DNA of 64,000 nt from Lyngbya sp. CCAP 1446/10 (GCF_026130175.1 NZ_JAIGNI010000024.1:1-64000), one strand, 5' to 3'; counted from the stretch's first letter, positions 24,261 to 34,692 are shown. Made by a program: numbers and translations. The notes: generated from the letters alone by a model not told the origin.

Positions 24261-25646
24261 TTATTTAACGCTAATCGGAATTTTAATAATAAATTCCGTA
24301 CCCAGTCCTGGCGCTGAAATACACTGCAATTCTCCTTTGTGTCTTTCGGTAATAATTTGATAGCAGATAGACAAACCCAGTCCCGTACCTTTACCTACAG
24401 GTTTGGTTGTAAAAAAAGGATCGAATATCTGCTCGACTACCTCCTCAGCGATGCCTGATCCATTGTCAAGAATTCTGATTTCTACCCATTTCTCGTCTAC
24501 AACTCTGGTAGAAATTTTGAGGACTTTGAGATTAGTTTCACGGGCCATTTTATGGTTTTCGCTATCTTCCTCTAAAGCATCAATAGCGTTATTCAATATA
24601 TTTATAAATACCTGATTTAGCTGTCCGGGATAGCACTCGACTTTCAGTAAATTGCCGTAATCTTTGATGATTTCAATGGGGGGATAACCGGGTTTGGGAT
24701 TCAGGCGGTTTTGCAACATCATCAGGGTGCTGTCAATACCTTCGTGAATGTCCGCTAATTTCATGTCGGCTTCGTCCAGCCTCGAAAAAGTCCGCAGCGA
24801 CTTGACAATATCGCGGATTCTGTCCGCCCCTGTTTTCATGGAAGATAAGATTTTTGGCAAGTCTACTCGGATAAAATCTAAATCAAGAGACTGGAGTTTT
24901 TCTTTGACTCCCGGTAAGGGATTTGGATAATGCTGTTCGTAGATATCGGCCATTTCCAGGAGATTATTCGCATACTCGCCAGCGGGAGTCAGATTGCCGT
25001 AAATGAAGTTGACTGGATTGTTAATTTCGTGGGCGACACCAGCTACTACTTGCCCCAAAGATGACATTTTTTCGCTTTGAATTAGCTTGGCTTGAGTCTG
25101 CTGCAATTCTAACAAAGTTTGTTCTAGCTGTAGAGTTTGTTGTTTTAATTCTATGGTGCGTTCCTCAACTCTAATTTCTAGCTCGTCTTTGGATTTTTTT
25201 AGTGCTATTTCTGCTGATAGGCGCTCGCATATTTCTGCTTCGAGGAGGCTGTTTGCTAGTGCTAGCTGGGCGGGACTGGGAAGGGCTAGGGCTTGAGGGA
25301 TTAAGTTTACTAAAAGTATGGCTGTAGTGAAGGAAATAGTGGCGGTAATTGCTTTCATGGTTCCTGAAAGCCAATAGGTAGGATGCCAAAGCGTCCAGAC
25401 TTCAAAGATGTGAGTGATCCCGCAGGCGACGATAAAGGCTCCAAACATGGCAAAAATCCAGTCAAAGGGCAAATCTTTGCGTTTGGAAATAAAATAAATC
25501 AGTGTAATGGGGATCGAGAAATACGCCAGTGCAATGATCGAATCTGAGGCTACGTGAAGCCAGACTAACTTGGTCTGCCACAGATAGCAGTGCCCGTGAG
25601 GAATAAATGACCCGGAACTAAAAAAAGTTTTCCACATTTCCTGCAT
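24261..25646 (-). CDS. ethylene-receptor-type sensor histidine kinase
   Basis: The N-terminal 115 residues are a three-helix ethylene-binding domain like plant ETR1 and Synechocystis Slr1212. D35, Y42, I45, P46, C75 and H79 line up at a constant +10 offset with ETR1 D25, Y32, I35, P36, C65 and H69; the last Cys and His hold the copper that binds ethylene. A coiled coil follows (about 135-195). The histidine kinase has H206 in VAGVAHEINNPVNF, an N-box (INILNNAIDAL), and ILDNGSGI, FDPFFTTK and GTGLGLSI. It lacks PAS, GAF and receiver domains, so it is shorter than many homologues. No response regulator is adjacent, so its partner is elsewhere. The plausible output is an ethylene- or copper-dependent response such as motility. 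Confidence 0.95.
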   Translation of the reverse strand: MQEMWKTFFSSGSFIPHGHCYLWQTKLVWLHVASDSIIALAYFSIPITLIYFISKRKDLPFDWIFAMFGAFIVACGITHIFEVWTLWHPTYWLSGTMKAITATISFTTAILLVNLIPQALALPSPAQLALANSLLEAEICERLSAEIALKKSKDELEIRVEERTIELKQQTLQLEQTLLELQQTQAKLIQSEKMSSLGQVVAGVAHEINNPVNFIYGNLTPAGEYANNLLEMADIYEQHYPNPLPGVKEKLQSLDLDFIRVDLPKILSSMKTGADRIRDIVKSLRTFSRLDEADMKLADIHEGIDSTLMMLQNRLNPKPGYPPIEIIKDYGNLLKVECYPGQLNQVFINILNNAIDALEEDSENHKMARETNLKVLKISTRVVDEKWVEIRILDNGSGIAEEVVEQIFDPFFTTKPVGKGTGLGLSICYQIITERHKGELQCISAPGLGTEFIIKIPISVK

Positions 25647-25736
25647 AATATTTCCTTTGAGTTGTGAGAAAATGGACTCTGACTTGTGTCAATTAATTTC
25701 AACCAGGGGTTTCTTTCACCTGCGGCTTAATCACCT

Positions 25737-26714
25737 ATGCGCTCATATTCTCTCCTAGCTTCAGCAAAAATCAATCTGTATTTGGAAATAATAGGCGATC
25801 GCCCCGACGGATATCACGAACTGGCGATGGTTCTTCAAAGCATAGATTTGGCCGATCGAATTGATTTGCGGGCGATCGGTACAGACACAATCCGCGTGCG
25901 CTGCGATCACCCGCAAGTCCCGCCGGATAAGAATAATCTAGCTTACCGGGCGGCGGATTTGTTGGCGCAGCAATTCCCCGATGCTTTGGCGAAATACGGC
26001 GGAGTCGAGATTGCGATTCACAAGCAGATTCCGGTGGCTGCTGGGCTCGCCGGCGGTTCTGCAAATGCGGCCGCGGTTTTAGTTGGGATGGACTTGCTGT
26101 GGCAATTGGGACTTACTCAGTCGGAGTTGCAAGAGTTGGGAGGAACTTTGGGTTCGGATGTGCCTTTTTGCATTGCTGGAGGTACGGCTTTGGCAACAGG
26201 CCGTGGTGATAAACTGTCGCCGCTGCCGGATTTGGGCGGATTTCATGTGGTGCTGGCGAAGTTCCGCAATCTCAGTATTTCTACGGCCTGGTCGTATCAA
26301 ACTTATCGCCAGCAGTTCAGTAGTTCCTATTGTGCGTCGGAGGATTTGGAGTGTCGTCGGGAACGGCTGCATTCGGGGCCGATGGTGGGGGCGATCGCCC
26401 AAAAAGATCGATCGAAAATTGGTAAACTATTGCACAACGATTTAGAAAAAGTTGCTTTACCCGTTTATCCGCAGGTGTTGCAATTGCGGGAAGCCTTTGA
26501 TGCAGCGGGGGTTTTGGGCGCGATGATGTCGGGTTCCGGGCCGACGGTGTTTGCACTCTGTGAGTCTCAAGAGCAGGCTCAGCAGGTTGTGGAACGGGTG
26601 AAAAGTGCGATCGCCTCTCCAGATTTGGATTTTTGGGTGGCAAAGTTTAGCAATACTGGGATTCGGATTTTTTCTGAGGAAAATGATGTAAAAGCGCCGA
26701 TTCCCACGGTGTAA
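25737..26714 (+). CDS. ispE: 4-diphosphocytidyl-2-C-methyl-D-erythritol kinase
   Basis: IspE phosphorylates CDP-methylerythritol in the MEP isoprenoid pathway, which feeds carotenoids and chlorophyll side chains. The sequence shows ASAKINLYLEIIGDRPDGYHE at the start (read in two pieces around IIGDRPDGYHEL), the GHMP loop PVAAGLAGGSANAAAV and SGSGPTVFAL near the C-terminus. The 325-residue length is typical. It lies upstream of a DUF3082 gene, a common cyanobacterial order. Confidence 0.96.
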   Translation: MRSYSLLASAKINLYLEIIGDRPDGYHELAMVLQSIDLADRIDLRAIGTDTIRVRCDHPQVPPDKNNLAYRAADLLAQQFPDALAKYGGVEIAIHKQIPVAAGLAGGSANAAAVLVGMDLLWQLGLTQSELQELGGTLGSDVPFCIAGGTALATGRGDKLSPLPDLGGFHVVLAKFRNLSISTAWSYQTYRQQFSSSYCASEDLECRRERLHSGPMVGAIAQKDRSKIGKLLHNDLEKVALPVYPQVLQLREAFDAAGVLGAMMSGSGPTVFALCESQEQAQQVVERVKSAIASPDLDFWVAKFSNTGIRIFSEENDVKAPIPTV

Positions 26715-26864
26715 CTGGCAGATTGTGCGATCGGTCGAGTTCAATCTAACTTTGCGCAGAGTCTATTGAGCTCGCAGAACTGATAAAATGACATGAAACA
26801 CGGATTTTATTCTTGGTGAATTAAGCCGAGATCTAAAATCTAAAATCTAACATCTCAAATTGCA

Positions 26865-27218
26865 ATGACTGATTTAACTAATCCAAGTTCTACTTCTCAA
26901 TCTCTAAGTTCGGCTGGGGATAAAACACCCGCATCTGCTTCGCCGCCGACGGTTTTGCGGTGCGTGACTGGTTCGCTAATGGCGGGCGGATTTGCGGTGG
27001 CTTTGTACGCCCTAACTTTGTCGGTAGCCCAAACTTTTGCTAACAAGCCGATTCATTCAGACAATGTGACTGTGATTAATATTGCGGCGGCTGTGCGAAC
27101 TTTAGTCATGGGAATTGTCGCTTTGGGTGGAGGTGTTTTTGCTTTTGCGTCTGTGGGTCTGATGCTGCTAGCTTTGCAACTTTTGATTCAAAAGTTGGTG
27201 AAAAAACCCACAGCTTGA
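26865..27218 (+). CDS. DUF3082 membrane protein
   Basis: This 117-residue cyanobacterial protein has a Ser/Thr-rich N-terminus, then two hydrophobic helices (about 36-60, SLMAGGFAVALYALTLSVA; and about 82-108, LVMGIVALGGGVFAFASVGL). It matches the DUF3082 family often found after ispE. Its function is unknown; it is likely a small thylakoid or plasma membrane protein. Confidence 0.85.
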   Translation: MTDLTNPSSTSQSLSSAGDKTPASASPPTVLRCVTGSLMAGGFAVALYALTLSVAQTFANKPIHSDNVTVINIAAAVRTLVMGIVALGGGVFAFASVGLMLLALQLLIQKLVKKPTA

Positions 27219-27279
27219 AACCATAGGGCTGCACAAACTCTCGTCTGCAAAGCAAAGACTGAATAGTAAGGTCAAAGCA

Positions 27280-27906
27280 ATGGAATTATTTACGATCGGG
27301 CACTCCAATCTGAGTATTGAAGCGTTTATTTTGCTACTGCAACAACACGGAATTACAGCGGTTGCGGACGTGCGATCGCATCCTTTCAGCCGCTATTTAC
27401 CTCATTTCAATAAATCCGAAATTACAGATTCCTTGTCTGCTGCTGGGATTCAATATGTTTTTTTGGGACAAGAGTTGGGCGCGAGACCAGAAGATTTAAG
27501 CTGTTACGATACTAGCGGTAAAGCTTTGTACGATCGCATAGCAGCCACTCCTCTATTTTCTGCCGGAATTCAGCGCTTGCTCAAAGGCGCAGCCAGTTAT
27601 AAAATCAGTTTAATGTGTGCGGAAAAAGACCCGATTACTTGTCACCGCACTATTTTAGTGTGCCACAAAGTCAAAGAATTTAATTTGCAGATTAATCATA
27701 TTCTGTCCGATGGCAATTTAGAATCGCACCAGGATTTAGAAGCCAGACTTTTGAAAAATTTTAACAAAGGTAAAAAAAATAATGAGCCAATTCAGTTAAG
27801 TTTGTTTGAATTAGAGCCTCAAATTAAAGATGAAATAGTTGATTTGGAAACAGCTTATTATCGTCACGGATTAGCAATCGCTTATGTCACAAAAGAAAGC
27901 AATTAA
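27280..27906 (+). CDS. DUF488 protein, first copy
   Basis: The sequence opens ELFTIGHSNLSIEAFILLL and continues with VADVRSHPFSRYLPHFNK and LMCAEKDPITCHRTIL, the conserved core (R-S-x-P-x-S, C-A-E, C-H-R) of DUF488. The fold is thought to relate to nucleic-acid-acting or base-modifying enzymes, but no activity is established. Its end overlaps the second DUF488 gene by 23 bp, so they are translationally coupled. A C-terminal extension (about 155-208) is charged and not shared with the second copy. Confidence 0.88.
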   Translation: MELFTIGHSNLSIEAFILLLQQHGITAVADVRSHPFSRYLPHFNKSEITDSLSAAGIQYVFLGQELGARPEDLSCYDTSGKALYDRIAATPLFSAGIQRLLKGAASYKISLMCAEKDPITCHRTILVCHKVKEFNLQINHILSDGNLESHQDLEARLLKNFNKGKKNNEPIQLSLFELEPQIKDEIVDLETAYYRHGLAIAYVTKESN

Positions 27907-28336
27907 TTTATTTACCATTGGTTTTACTCAAAAAAGTGCTGAGCAGTTTTTTGATACTTTGATGAAAGCGGGAGTCCGCAGGGTGATAGATACGCGGCTG
28001 AATAATGTGTCGCAGTTGGCGGGTTTTGCTAAGCGGAAAGATTTAGAGTATTTTTTGCGGACAATTGGCAATATTGAGTATGTGCATATTCTGGATTTAG
28101 CCCCGACTCAAGAGATTTTGGATGATTATAAAAAGAAAAAGGGAGATTGGGATGTTTATGAACAGCAGTTTTTGCAGTTGATTCGCGATCGACAAATTGA
28201 GCAAAAAATTTCGCAGGATCTTCTAGACTGTGCGTGTCTGCTTTGTAGCGAACCAAAACCTCACAACTGTCACCGCCGTTTAGTTGCTGAATATCTCAGC
28301 AATAAGTGGCAAAATGTCAAGATTAGTCATCTTTGA
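27884..28336 (+). CDS. DUF488 protein, second copy
   Basis: This shorter DUF488 paralogue has NLFTIGFTQKSAEQFFDTL, RRVIDTRLNNVSQLAGFAKR, and LLCSEPKPHNCHRRLVAEYL with the C-S-E and C-H-R residues. It differs strongly from its neighbour, so the pair is an old duplication or a heteromer rather than a recent copy. It sits between DUF488 copy 1 and the dual-OB gene. Confidence 0.88.
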   Translation: MSQKKAINLFTIGFTQKSAEQFFDTLMKAGVRRVIDTRLNNVSQLAGFAKRKDLEYFLRTIGNIEYVHILDLAPTQEILDDYKKKKGDWDVYEQQFLQLIRDRQIEQKISQDLLDCACLLCSEPKPHNCHRRLVAEYLSNKWQNVKISHL

Positions 28337-28402
28337 ATTGCATAGCTGGTGCGCAGCGCCATACATAGAGGAATCAATCTAAAATCTAAAATCTAACATC
28401 TC

Positions 28403-29074
28403 ATGACTCGGATAATTTGCCTTGCTAATTCTTGGAAACACGGCGACAGGTGCATCGCTGGAATTAATGAAGTTAATGGTAACTGGGTACGTCCAATTTC
28501 CGACTTACGAGACGGCCAAATTCCTAAAGAAATGCGGCACATAAATAGACTGGAACCGGCATTATTAGATGTTATAGACATTCCTTTGGCAAAAACGGGG
28601 CCGGACTTTGGTTTCGAGTGCGAAAATCTGTCTATTTTGCCGGGAAAATGGCAGCACGTTGGGAAGGTTTCGTCATCGTTTTTGCTGAAATATTTCCGTG
28701 ATCAGGCATACATTTTGCATAATGATTTGCGATTTGTGACGGTGAATTATATGCAGTCTTTGCCAAGGGAAAACCGCCAAAGTTTACAATTAATAAAAGC
28801 AGTTAAATTTACCGTAAAAATGGTCAGCCAAAGATTTGAAGGTGGGAATAAATGGGAAGGATCTATTGTTACGGCATACAATCAAAAATTAACGGCAACA
28901 ATTACTGATCCGGTGTTTACTAGAAGGTTGGATTTGGGCTATCGCCCGGAAAAAGCTTGTTTGATAACAGTCAGTTTAAGTATGCCTTGGCGGCCTGATG
29001 GTTGGGAAGGGGATGACCCTTGTTGGAAGTTGATTGCGGGTGTGATCGAGTTGGAGGAAGATATTATTTATTAA
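28403..29074 (+). CDS. dual OB domain-like protein
   Basis: This 223-residue protein begins TRIICLANSWKHGDRCIAGI and has NGNWVRPISD and DVIDIPLAK, features of the 'dual OB domain-containing' family with two small beta-barrels. The N-terminal Cys-x-x-x-S-x-K-H-x-x-R-C pattern is striking. It follows the two DUF488 genes (66-bp gap), an association I have the impression recurs in bacteria. The OB folds suggest nucleic-acid binding. Function unknown. Confidence 0.7.
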   Translation: MTRIICLANSWKHGDRCIAGINEVNGNWVRPISDLRDGQIPKEMRHINRLEPALLDVIDIPLAKTGPDFGFECENLSILPGKWQHVGKVSSSFLLKYFRDQAYILHNDLRFVTVNYMQSLPRENRQSLQLIKAVKFTVKMVSQRFEGGNKWEGSIVTAYNQKLTATITDPVFTRRLDLGYRPEKACLITVSLSMPWRPDGWEGDDPCWKLIAGVIELEEDIIY

Positions 29075-29271
29075 TGTTAGCTGGCGTTTTGATTGAAATG
29101 GCGATCGAACCTTTATTTTTGATTAATTTTAGCAGCAACTCTTGACATCGCATATATTTGAAATTAGGGTAAGTAGATCCGCGCGCACCATAGGTTTAGA
29201 GATTTTGTTCGAGTTTTAACGTTGTTCGTGGTATAATTCTGCGGGACTGTAGCAGAAAGGGGTGCTTTTTT

Positions 29272-29985
29272 ATGAAAGCAGAATTTTATTATGACTGTCA
29301 CAAATATATTTGCAGTTTAGTTCAAGTTGATTTTGTCAAAGAATTAAAAATTAAAAATCATCAAGGTTTTGTTTTGGCTGTTAAGCAAGGCGAAAAGATT
29401 GGGCTTTTGGGAAAAAGTCGCCATAATGCTAAACAAGTTGATGTTTCTAAGCCGCATTTTTATAATGTAATTAAAGCAGCAATGAGCGCTTTGGAATTAG
29501 AAACTAGAAATGAGGTGATATTAGAAAGGAATCGCACGATTGCTGATGGTGAAGAAATGATTCAACAGCAAAACCGAGAAATTCGTCTTTTGAATGAACA
29601 GCTTAGAATTCAAGCGACTCAGATTGAGCAGTTGTCAAGGGAAAATCAGCAGTTATCGGTGCAGCTAGTAGAGAAGGAAATCAGAGAAACTCAAGTTACT
29701 CAAGAAATTGAGGAAGATTTAGCGGCGGAAATTGAGGATTGGGTTGGAGAAGCTGAAATTAGTGAAAAAATCGATGAATTGCCGATTATAGATTCTGGGT
29801 TGGGAGTGCATTTAATCGAACATCAGCAGGATTTGGAGGAGGTTGAAGAAGCGAAAAAAATTAGCGGGGGTGATATTGAAGTTGTCGAATTAGAAATTAT
29901 AGAAGAAGTAGAAGTGGCTGGAGGTGAAAGTGAAATTAAGCACTTACCTAAAAGAGGTTCACAGAGAAAGATGAGAAAGAAATAA
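29272..29985 (+). CDS. hypothetical coiled-coil protein
   Basis: I do not recognise this family. An N-terminal globular part (1-75, MKAEFYYDCHKYICSLVQVD, with VKQGEKIGLLGKSRHNAKQ) is followed by a coiled coil (about 85-150, ending QLSRENQQLSVQLVEKE), a very acidic stretch (about 150-225) and a basic tail RKMRKK. A good ribosome-binding site AGAAAGGGG precedes ATG. No signal peptide is visible. Confidence 0.7.
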   Translation: MKAEFYYDCHKYICSLVQVDFVKELKIKNHQGFVLAVKQGEKIGLLGKSRHNAKQVDVSKPHFYNVIKAAMSALELETRNEVILERNRTIADGEEMIQQQNREIRLLNEQLRIQATQIEQLSRENQQLSVQLVEKEIRETQVTQEIEEDLAAEIEDWVGEAEISEKIDELPIIDSGLGVHLIEHQQDLEEVEEAKKISGGDIEVVELEIIEEVEVAGGESEIKHLPKRGSQRKMRKK

Positions 29986-30112
29986 TAAAAAATCTTAATA
30001 TTTTTTAAGACTCACAGGTTCAGTGTTGTTTACTATTTTGTCAGGTGCGTCGCTATGAGATTGTCGATCTGATGCGACGTATTTTCTATGGCGACACACC
30101 CTACGAATAGTA

Positions 30113-30679
30113 TTATGATAACATTTTTAGTCTGGCTTGTTCAGCGATTAGGTACTCCGGTACCCAAAATCGCTCGACAGACATGAGAATAGCTACAGAT
30201 ATGAAAATATCAATATTCTCTCCCATTTCTTCAGTGGGCAGTAAACCAAATAATTCGTCGAATTCCTTGACATCTGCTAAGATATTATCAAGGTCTTCTA
30301 CAAGTTCGTCCGGGTAAATGCAGTGAATTCCTCTCTCATCTTCATAATATGCTTCTTCGTCAGGAAAAAATTGTGAGGGTTTGAGTTCTTGCATGAGATA
30401 ATCTATCTTGTGAAATTCTGTTTCGGGAACGATCGCAGCTATATCTTTTCCTGCTTGCTGTAAGAGAATCCGATCGCCCTTTTGCATCACTCGTTTAATG
30501 ATCGCGATCGCATTTTCGGCAAAATCCTCAACAGTTAAACGGAAAAACCCCTCGGAGTCGATCGCCAGTTTAGCCCCTACAGCCGCGCCCACAGCAGAAT
30601 TTTGACAATTATCCAGGGCGATCGGTAAAATCATAGGTGCGATCGAACTATTGTCAGCAGCATTAAATCTTTCAGTCAT
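30113..30679 (-). CDS. Phd/YefM-like protein without visible toxin
   Basis: From ATG 30679 (MTERFNAADNSSI) this is about 188 residues; the longer frame to 30724 is less likely. Residues about 45-110 include VEDFAENAIAIIKRVMQKGD, LLQQAGKDIAAIVPETEFH and a following helix, which resemble the DNA-binding half of Phd/YefM antitoxins. The C-terminal half is acidic and unassigned. No short toxin gene lies on either side; the neighbour is divergent metH 89 bp away. It may be an orphan antitoxin or a repressor. Confidence 0.7.
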   Translation of the reverse strand: MTERFNAADNSSIAPMILPIALDNCQNSAVGAAVGAKLAIDSEGFFRLTVEDFAENAIAIIKRVMQKGDRILLQQAGKDIAAIVPETEFHKIDYLMQELKPSQFFPDEEAYYEDERGIHCIYPDELVEDLDNILADVKEFDELFGLLPTEEMGENIDIFISVAILMSVERFWVPEYLIAEQARLKMLS

Positions 30680-30767
30680 CAGCCGTTCCCCAAGATTCAC
30701 ATAACTGTTGAGAATATTGCACAATGGATAAAATTGTAAATATATAACCTACGTCTTTTTACCGCCG

Positions 30768-33700
30768 ATGAATAGCAGATTTCTCGATCGACTCCACCAC
30801 CCCTCGCGCCCCATCATCGTCTTCGACGGCGCAATGGGAACCAACCTGCAAGTCCAAAACCTCACCGCAGAAGACTTCGGCGGCAAAGAATACGAAGGTT
30901 GTAACGAATATCTCGTGCACACCAAACCCGAAGCCGTCGCCACCGTGCACAGGGGATTCCTCGAAGCAGGCGCTGATGTCATCGAAACAGACACCTTCGG
31001 CGCTGCTTCCATCGTGCTCGCCGAGTACGATTTAGCAGACAAAGCCTATGAGCTCAACAAAACAGCCGCAGAACTCGCCAAGGGAATCGCAGCCGAATTT
31101 GACACGCCAGAAAAGCCGAGATTTGTCGCAGGATCGATCGGCCCAGGCACCAAATTGCCAACATTAGGACACATCGATTTTGACACACTCACCGCCGCTT
31201 TTGCCGAACAAGCAGAAGGACTTTATGACGGTGGCGTTGACTTATTTCTGGTCGAAACTTGTCAAGATGTGCTGCAAATTAAATCAGCATTAAATGCCAT
31301 TGAAGAAGTATTTAAGAAAAAAGGTGCGCGGATTCCATTAATGGTATCAATCACAATGGAAGCCACCGGCACAATGTTAGTCGGTTCCGACATCAGCGCC
31401 GCTTTAGCTATTTTGCAGCCCTATCCCATAGATATTTTAGGCTTAAACTGCGCCACCGGGCCCGATCGCATGGCGGAACACGTCAAATACCTTTCCGAAC
31501 ATTCGCCCTTCGTAGTTTCCTGCATTCCCAACGCCGGTTTACCCGAAAACATCGGCGGCCACGCGCACTACAAACTAACGCCAATAGAATTAAAAATGGC
31601 CTTGATGCGCTTTGTCGAAGACTTAGGCGTGCAAGTCATCGGCGGCTGCTGCGGAACCCGCTACGATCACATCCAACAACTATCAGAAATTGGCGAAACT
31701 CTCACACCAAAAATCCGCGAATTTTCTTGGGAACCGGCCGCCGCTTCAATTTATAGCGCCCAACCCTACGAACAAGAAAATTCTTTCTTAATTGTCGGCG
31801 AAAAACTCAACGCCAGCGGTTCCAAAAAATGCCGCGATTTGCTGAATGCCGAAGATTGGGACGGTTTAGTAGCAATGGCTAGGGAACAAGTGCGAGAAGG
31901 CGCGCACATTCTTGATGTCAACGTTGATTATGTCGGGCGCGACGGCGTGCGCGACATGAAACAATTAGTTTCCCGCGTTGTGACTAATGCAACTCTGCCT
32001 TTAATGTTGGATTCCACCGAGTGGGAAAAAATGGAAGCTGGCTTGAAAGTTGCGGGTGGCAAATGTTTGCTTAATTCCACTAACTATGAAGATGGAGAAC
32101 CGCGTTTTTATCAAGTTTTGGAGTTGGCAAAAAAATACGGGGCGGGGATAGTAATCGGGACAATTGATGAAGATGGGATGGCTAGAACTGCCGACCAAAA
32201 ATTTGCGATCGCCCAACGCGCCTATAACGCCGCCGTCGCCTACGGAATTGGTGCCCACGAAATCTTTTTTGACCCCTTAGCTTTGCCCATTTCCACGGGG
32301 ATTGAAGAAGACCGAAAAAACGGCAAAGCTACCATCGAATCCATCCGCCGCATTCGCCAAGAATTGCCCGGTTGTCACGTGATTTTGGGAGTTTCTAATA
32401 TTTCCTTTGGTTTGAATCCGGCGGCGCGGCAAGTTTTGAATTCCATGTTTTTACACGAAGCGATGCAGGCGGGGATGGATTCGGCTATTATCAGCGCTAA
32501 TAAGATTTTGCCGATCGCCAAAATCGACCCCAAACACCAGGAAATCTGCCGTAAACTGATCTACGACGAACGGGAGTTTGACGGCGAAATTTGCATTTAT
32601 GACCCCTTGGGCGACCTAACAACGGTGTTTGCTGGCAAAACCACCAAGCGCGATCGGACAGAAGACGCAAACCTCCCCGTAGAAGAACGCCTCAAGCAGC
32701 ACATCATCGACGGCGAAAGAATTGGACTCGACATCCAACTCGCCAAAGCATTAGAAACCTATCCGCCGCTGCAAATTATCAATACCTTCCTACTAGACGG
32801 GATGAAAGTAGTAGGAGAATTGTTCGGTTCGGGACAAATGCAGCTACCGTTTGTATTGCAGTCAGCAGAAACCATGAAAGCGGCGGTTGCCTATTTAGAA
32901 CCGTACATGGAAAAGTCGGAATCCGGCGACAATGCCAAAGGCACATTCCTGATCGCAACTGTTAAAGGCGACGTTCACGACATCGGCAAAAACTTGGTTG
33001 ATATTATCCTATCAAACAACGGCTACCGAGTGATCAACTTGGGAATAAAACAGTCAGTTGATAACATCATCGAAGCCTACGAAAAGCACAAAGCCGATTG
33101 TATTGCGATGAGTGGTTTGCTGGTGAAATCTACCGCATTCATGAAGGAAAATTTGGCAGCATTTAACGAGAAAGGAATTACCGTTCCTGTAATCTTGGGC
33201 GGTGCAGCTTTGACTCCCAAGTTTGTGCATGAAGACTGTCAAAATACCTACAAAGGTAAAGTTATATACGGCAAAGATGCGTTTTCTGACTTGCACTTTA
33301 TGGAGAAACTGATGCCAGCCAAATCTGCTGGTAACTGGGAAGATTTGCAAGGATTTTTAGATGAAGTAGGGCAAGAAAGTAAGACAGTGAAAACCGCTAA
33401 AATTTCGGCAGAAACGGCTGTAGAAGATGTCAAAAAACCAGACATTGCGGTGGTGATTGATACCAGGCGTTCCGAAGCAGTTGACGCAAATATCGATCGC
33501 CCAAATCCTCCTTTCTGGGGAACCAAACTATTTTCGCCCGAAGAAATTCCCTTTGAAGAGATTTTCTGGCACTTAGATTTGCAAGCATTAGTTGCGGGAC
33601 AGTGGCAGTTTCGCAAGCCAAAAGACCAATCGCGGGCAGAATACGATGCTTTCTTAGCGGAGAAAGTTTATCCGATATTGGCAGAATGGAAACACAAAAT

Positions 33701-34319
33701 CATCACTGAAAAGTTACTGAATCCGCAAGCAATTTACGGATATTTTCCGTGTCAAGCTGAGGATAATTCCTTGCATCTGTACGATCCGGAAATTATGAGT
33801 AACGGGCAAGATTTATCGACACCCGCTGCGACATTGACATTTCCCCGGCAAAAATCGGCGCGCCGACTGTGCATTGCCGACTTTTTCGCGCCGAAAGAAT
33901 CGGGTAAAATCGATGTATTTCCGATGCAAGTGGCGACGGTGGGAGAAGTTGCTACGGAGTACGCGCAAAAGCTATTTGCTAACAATCAATATACTGATTA
34001 TCTCTACTTCCACGGATTGGCGGTACAGACTGCCGAAGCGGTAGCAGAATGGACTCACGCGCGGATTCGCCGGGAATTGGGCTTTGGTAGCGAGGAACCG
34101 GACAATATTCGGGATATGCTAGCGCAGCGATATCGGGGTTCGCGCTACAGTTTCGGCTATCCTGCTTGTCCGAATATGGCGGATCAGTACAAGCAATTGG
34201 ATTTGCTAAAGTGCGATCGTATAAACTTGCACATGGATGAAAGCGAACAGCTTTATCCAGAACAATCTACTACGGCAATTATCACCTATCACCCAGCGGC
34301 GAAATACTTCACCGCTTAA
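30768..34319 (+). CDS. metH: cobalamin-dependent methionine synthase
   Basis: MetH transfers the methyl group of methyltetrahydrofolate to homocysteine through cobalamin. All four modules are in order: homocysteine-binding domain (1-320) with zinc ligands C228 (GLNCATGP) and C294-C295 ([10 protein letters not shown]); pterin-binding barrel (about 340-630, [12 protein letters not shown]); cobalamin cap and Rossmann domain (about 640-890) with the axial His in DVHDIGKN (H737); and the AdoMet reactivation domain (about 910-1183) ending with [20 protein letters not shown]. The 1183-residue length is normal. I see no cobalamin riboswitch in the short upstream gap. The Phd-like gene diverges upstream. 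Confidence 0.98.
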   Translation: MNSRFLDRLHHPSRPIIVFDGAMGTNLQVQNLTAEDFGGKEYEGCNEYLVHTKPEAVATVHRGFLEAGADVIETDTFGAASIVLAEYDLADKAYELNKTAAELAKGIAAEFDTPEKPRFVAGSIGPGTKLPTLGHIDFDTLTAAFAEQAEGLYDGGVDLFLVETCQDVLQIKSALNAIEEVFKKKGARIPLMVSITMEATGTMLVGSDISAALAILQPYPIDILGLNCATGPDRMAEHVKYLSEHSPFVVSCIPNAGLPENIGGHAHYKLTPIELKMALMRFVEDLGVQVIGGCCGTRYDHIQQLSEIGETLTPKIREFSWEPAAASIYSAQPYEQENSFLIVGEKLNASGSKKCRDLLNAEDWDGLVAMAREQVREGAHILDVNVDYVGRDGVRDMKQLVSRVVTNATLPLMLDSTEWEKMEAGLKVAGGKCLLNSTNYEDGEPRFYQVLELAKKYGAGIVIGTIDEDGMARTADQKFAIAQRAYNAAVAYGIGAHEIFFDPLALPISTGIEEDRKNGKATIESIRRIRQELPGCHVILGVSNISFGLNPAARQVLNSMFLHEAMQAGMDSAIISANKILPIAKIDPKHQEICRKLIYDEREFDGEICIYDPLGDLTTVFAGKTTKRDRTEDANLPVEERLKQHIIDGERIGLDIQLAKALETYPPLQIINTFLLDGMKVVGELFGSGQMQLPFVLQSAETMKAAVAYLEPYMEKSESGDNAKGTFLIATVKGDVHDIGKNLVDIILSNNGYRVINLGIKQSVDNIIEAYEKHKADCIAMSGLLVKSTAFMKENLAAFNEKGITVPVILGGAALTPKFVHEDCQNTYKGKVIYGKDAFSDLHFMEKLMPAKSAGNWEDLQGFLDEVGQESKTVKTAKISAETAVEDVKKPDIAVVIDTRRSEAVDANIDRPNPPFWGTKLFSPEEIPFEEIFWHLDLQALVAGQWQFRKPKDQSRAEYDAFLAEKVYPILAEWKHKIITEKLLNPQAIYGYFPCQAEDNSLHLYDPEIMSNGQDLSTPAATLTFPRQKSARRLCIADFFAPKESGKIDVFPMQVATVGEVATEYAQKLFANNQYTDYLYFHGLAVQTAEAVAEWTHARIRRELGFGSEEPDNIRDMLAQRYRGSRYSFGYPACPNMADQYKQLDLLKCDRINLHMDESEQLYPEQSTTAIITYHPAAKYFTA

Positions 34320-34401
34320 TTTGTATGGTGCGTGCGGAGTACAAAGGGGTGTCAACTTAACGTCAAATGTACTATCGATTTACTGTTTGGCGACTAGGCC
34401 A

Positions 34402-34588
34402 GATCCCCCCTAACCCCCCTTAAGAAGGGGGGAACCGGAAGATATCAAAGTCCCCCTTTTTAAGGGGGATTTAGGGGGATCTCCGAGGATTTTGGTTTTA
34501 CACAGAGATGTGTGTACACGGTAGTTAAGAAGGGGGGAACCGGAAGATATCAAAGTCCCCCTTCTTAAGGGGAATTTAGGGGGATCTA
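34402..34588. repeat. dispersed GATCCCCC inverted-repeat family, two copies
   Basis: C-run and G-run arms (AGATCCCCCC, CCCCTTTTTAAGGGGGATTT, TAGGGGGATCT) form hairpins. The phrase GGAACCGGAAGATATCAAAG occurs twice about 100 bp apart. A third related copy is at 58174-58245. Confidence 0.9.
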
Positions 34589-34623
34589 GACTCAGCAAAA
34601 AGCGCATTAGACAAATAAAACTC

Positions 34624-34675
34624 GGCGGTTGAAACCGCTACTACACAAACGAAGTCCGCCGGCACGGACTGAAGA
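34624..34675. repeat. GGCGGTTGAAACCGC dispersed repeat
   Basis: GGCGGTTGAAACCGC is followed by an ACGAAGTCCGCC...CGGACT hairpin. The same family occurs at 43578-43647 and near 55032. Confidence 0.85.
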
Positions 34676-34692
34676 ATACATGAATTAAAACA

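Noticed and set aside
30725-30767. Cobalamin riboswitch upstream of metH
   Set aside because: The gap between the divergent gene starts is too short for one and no B12-box sequence is visible.
34410-34607. 65-codon minus-strand frame
   Set aside because: It is a translation of the GATCCCCC dispersed repeats; the same peptide phrase appears twice for that reason.
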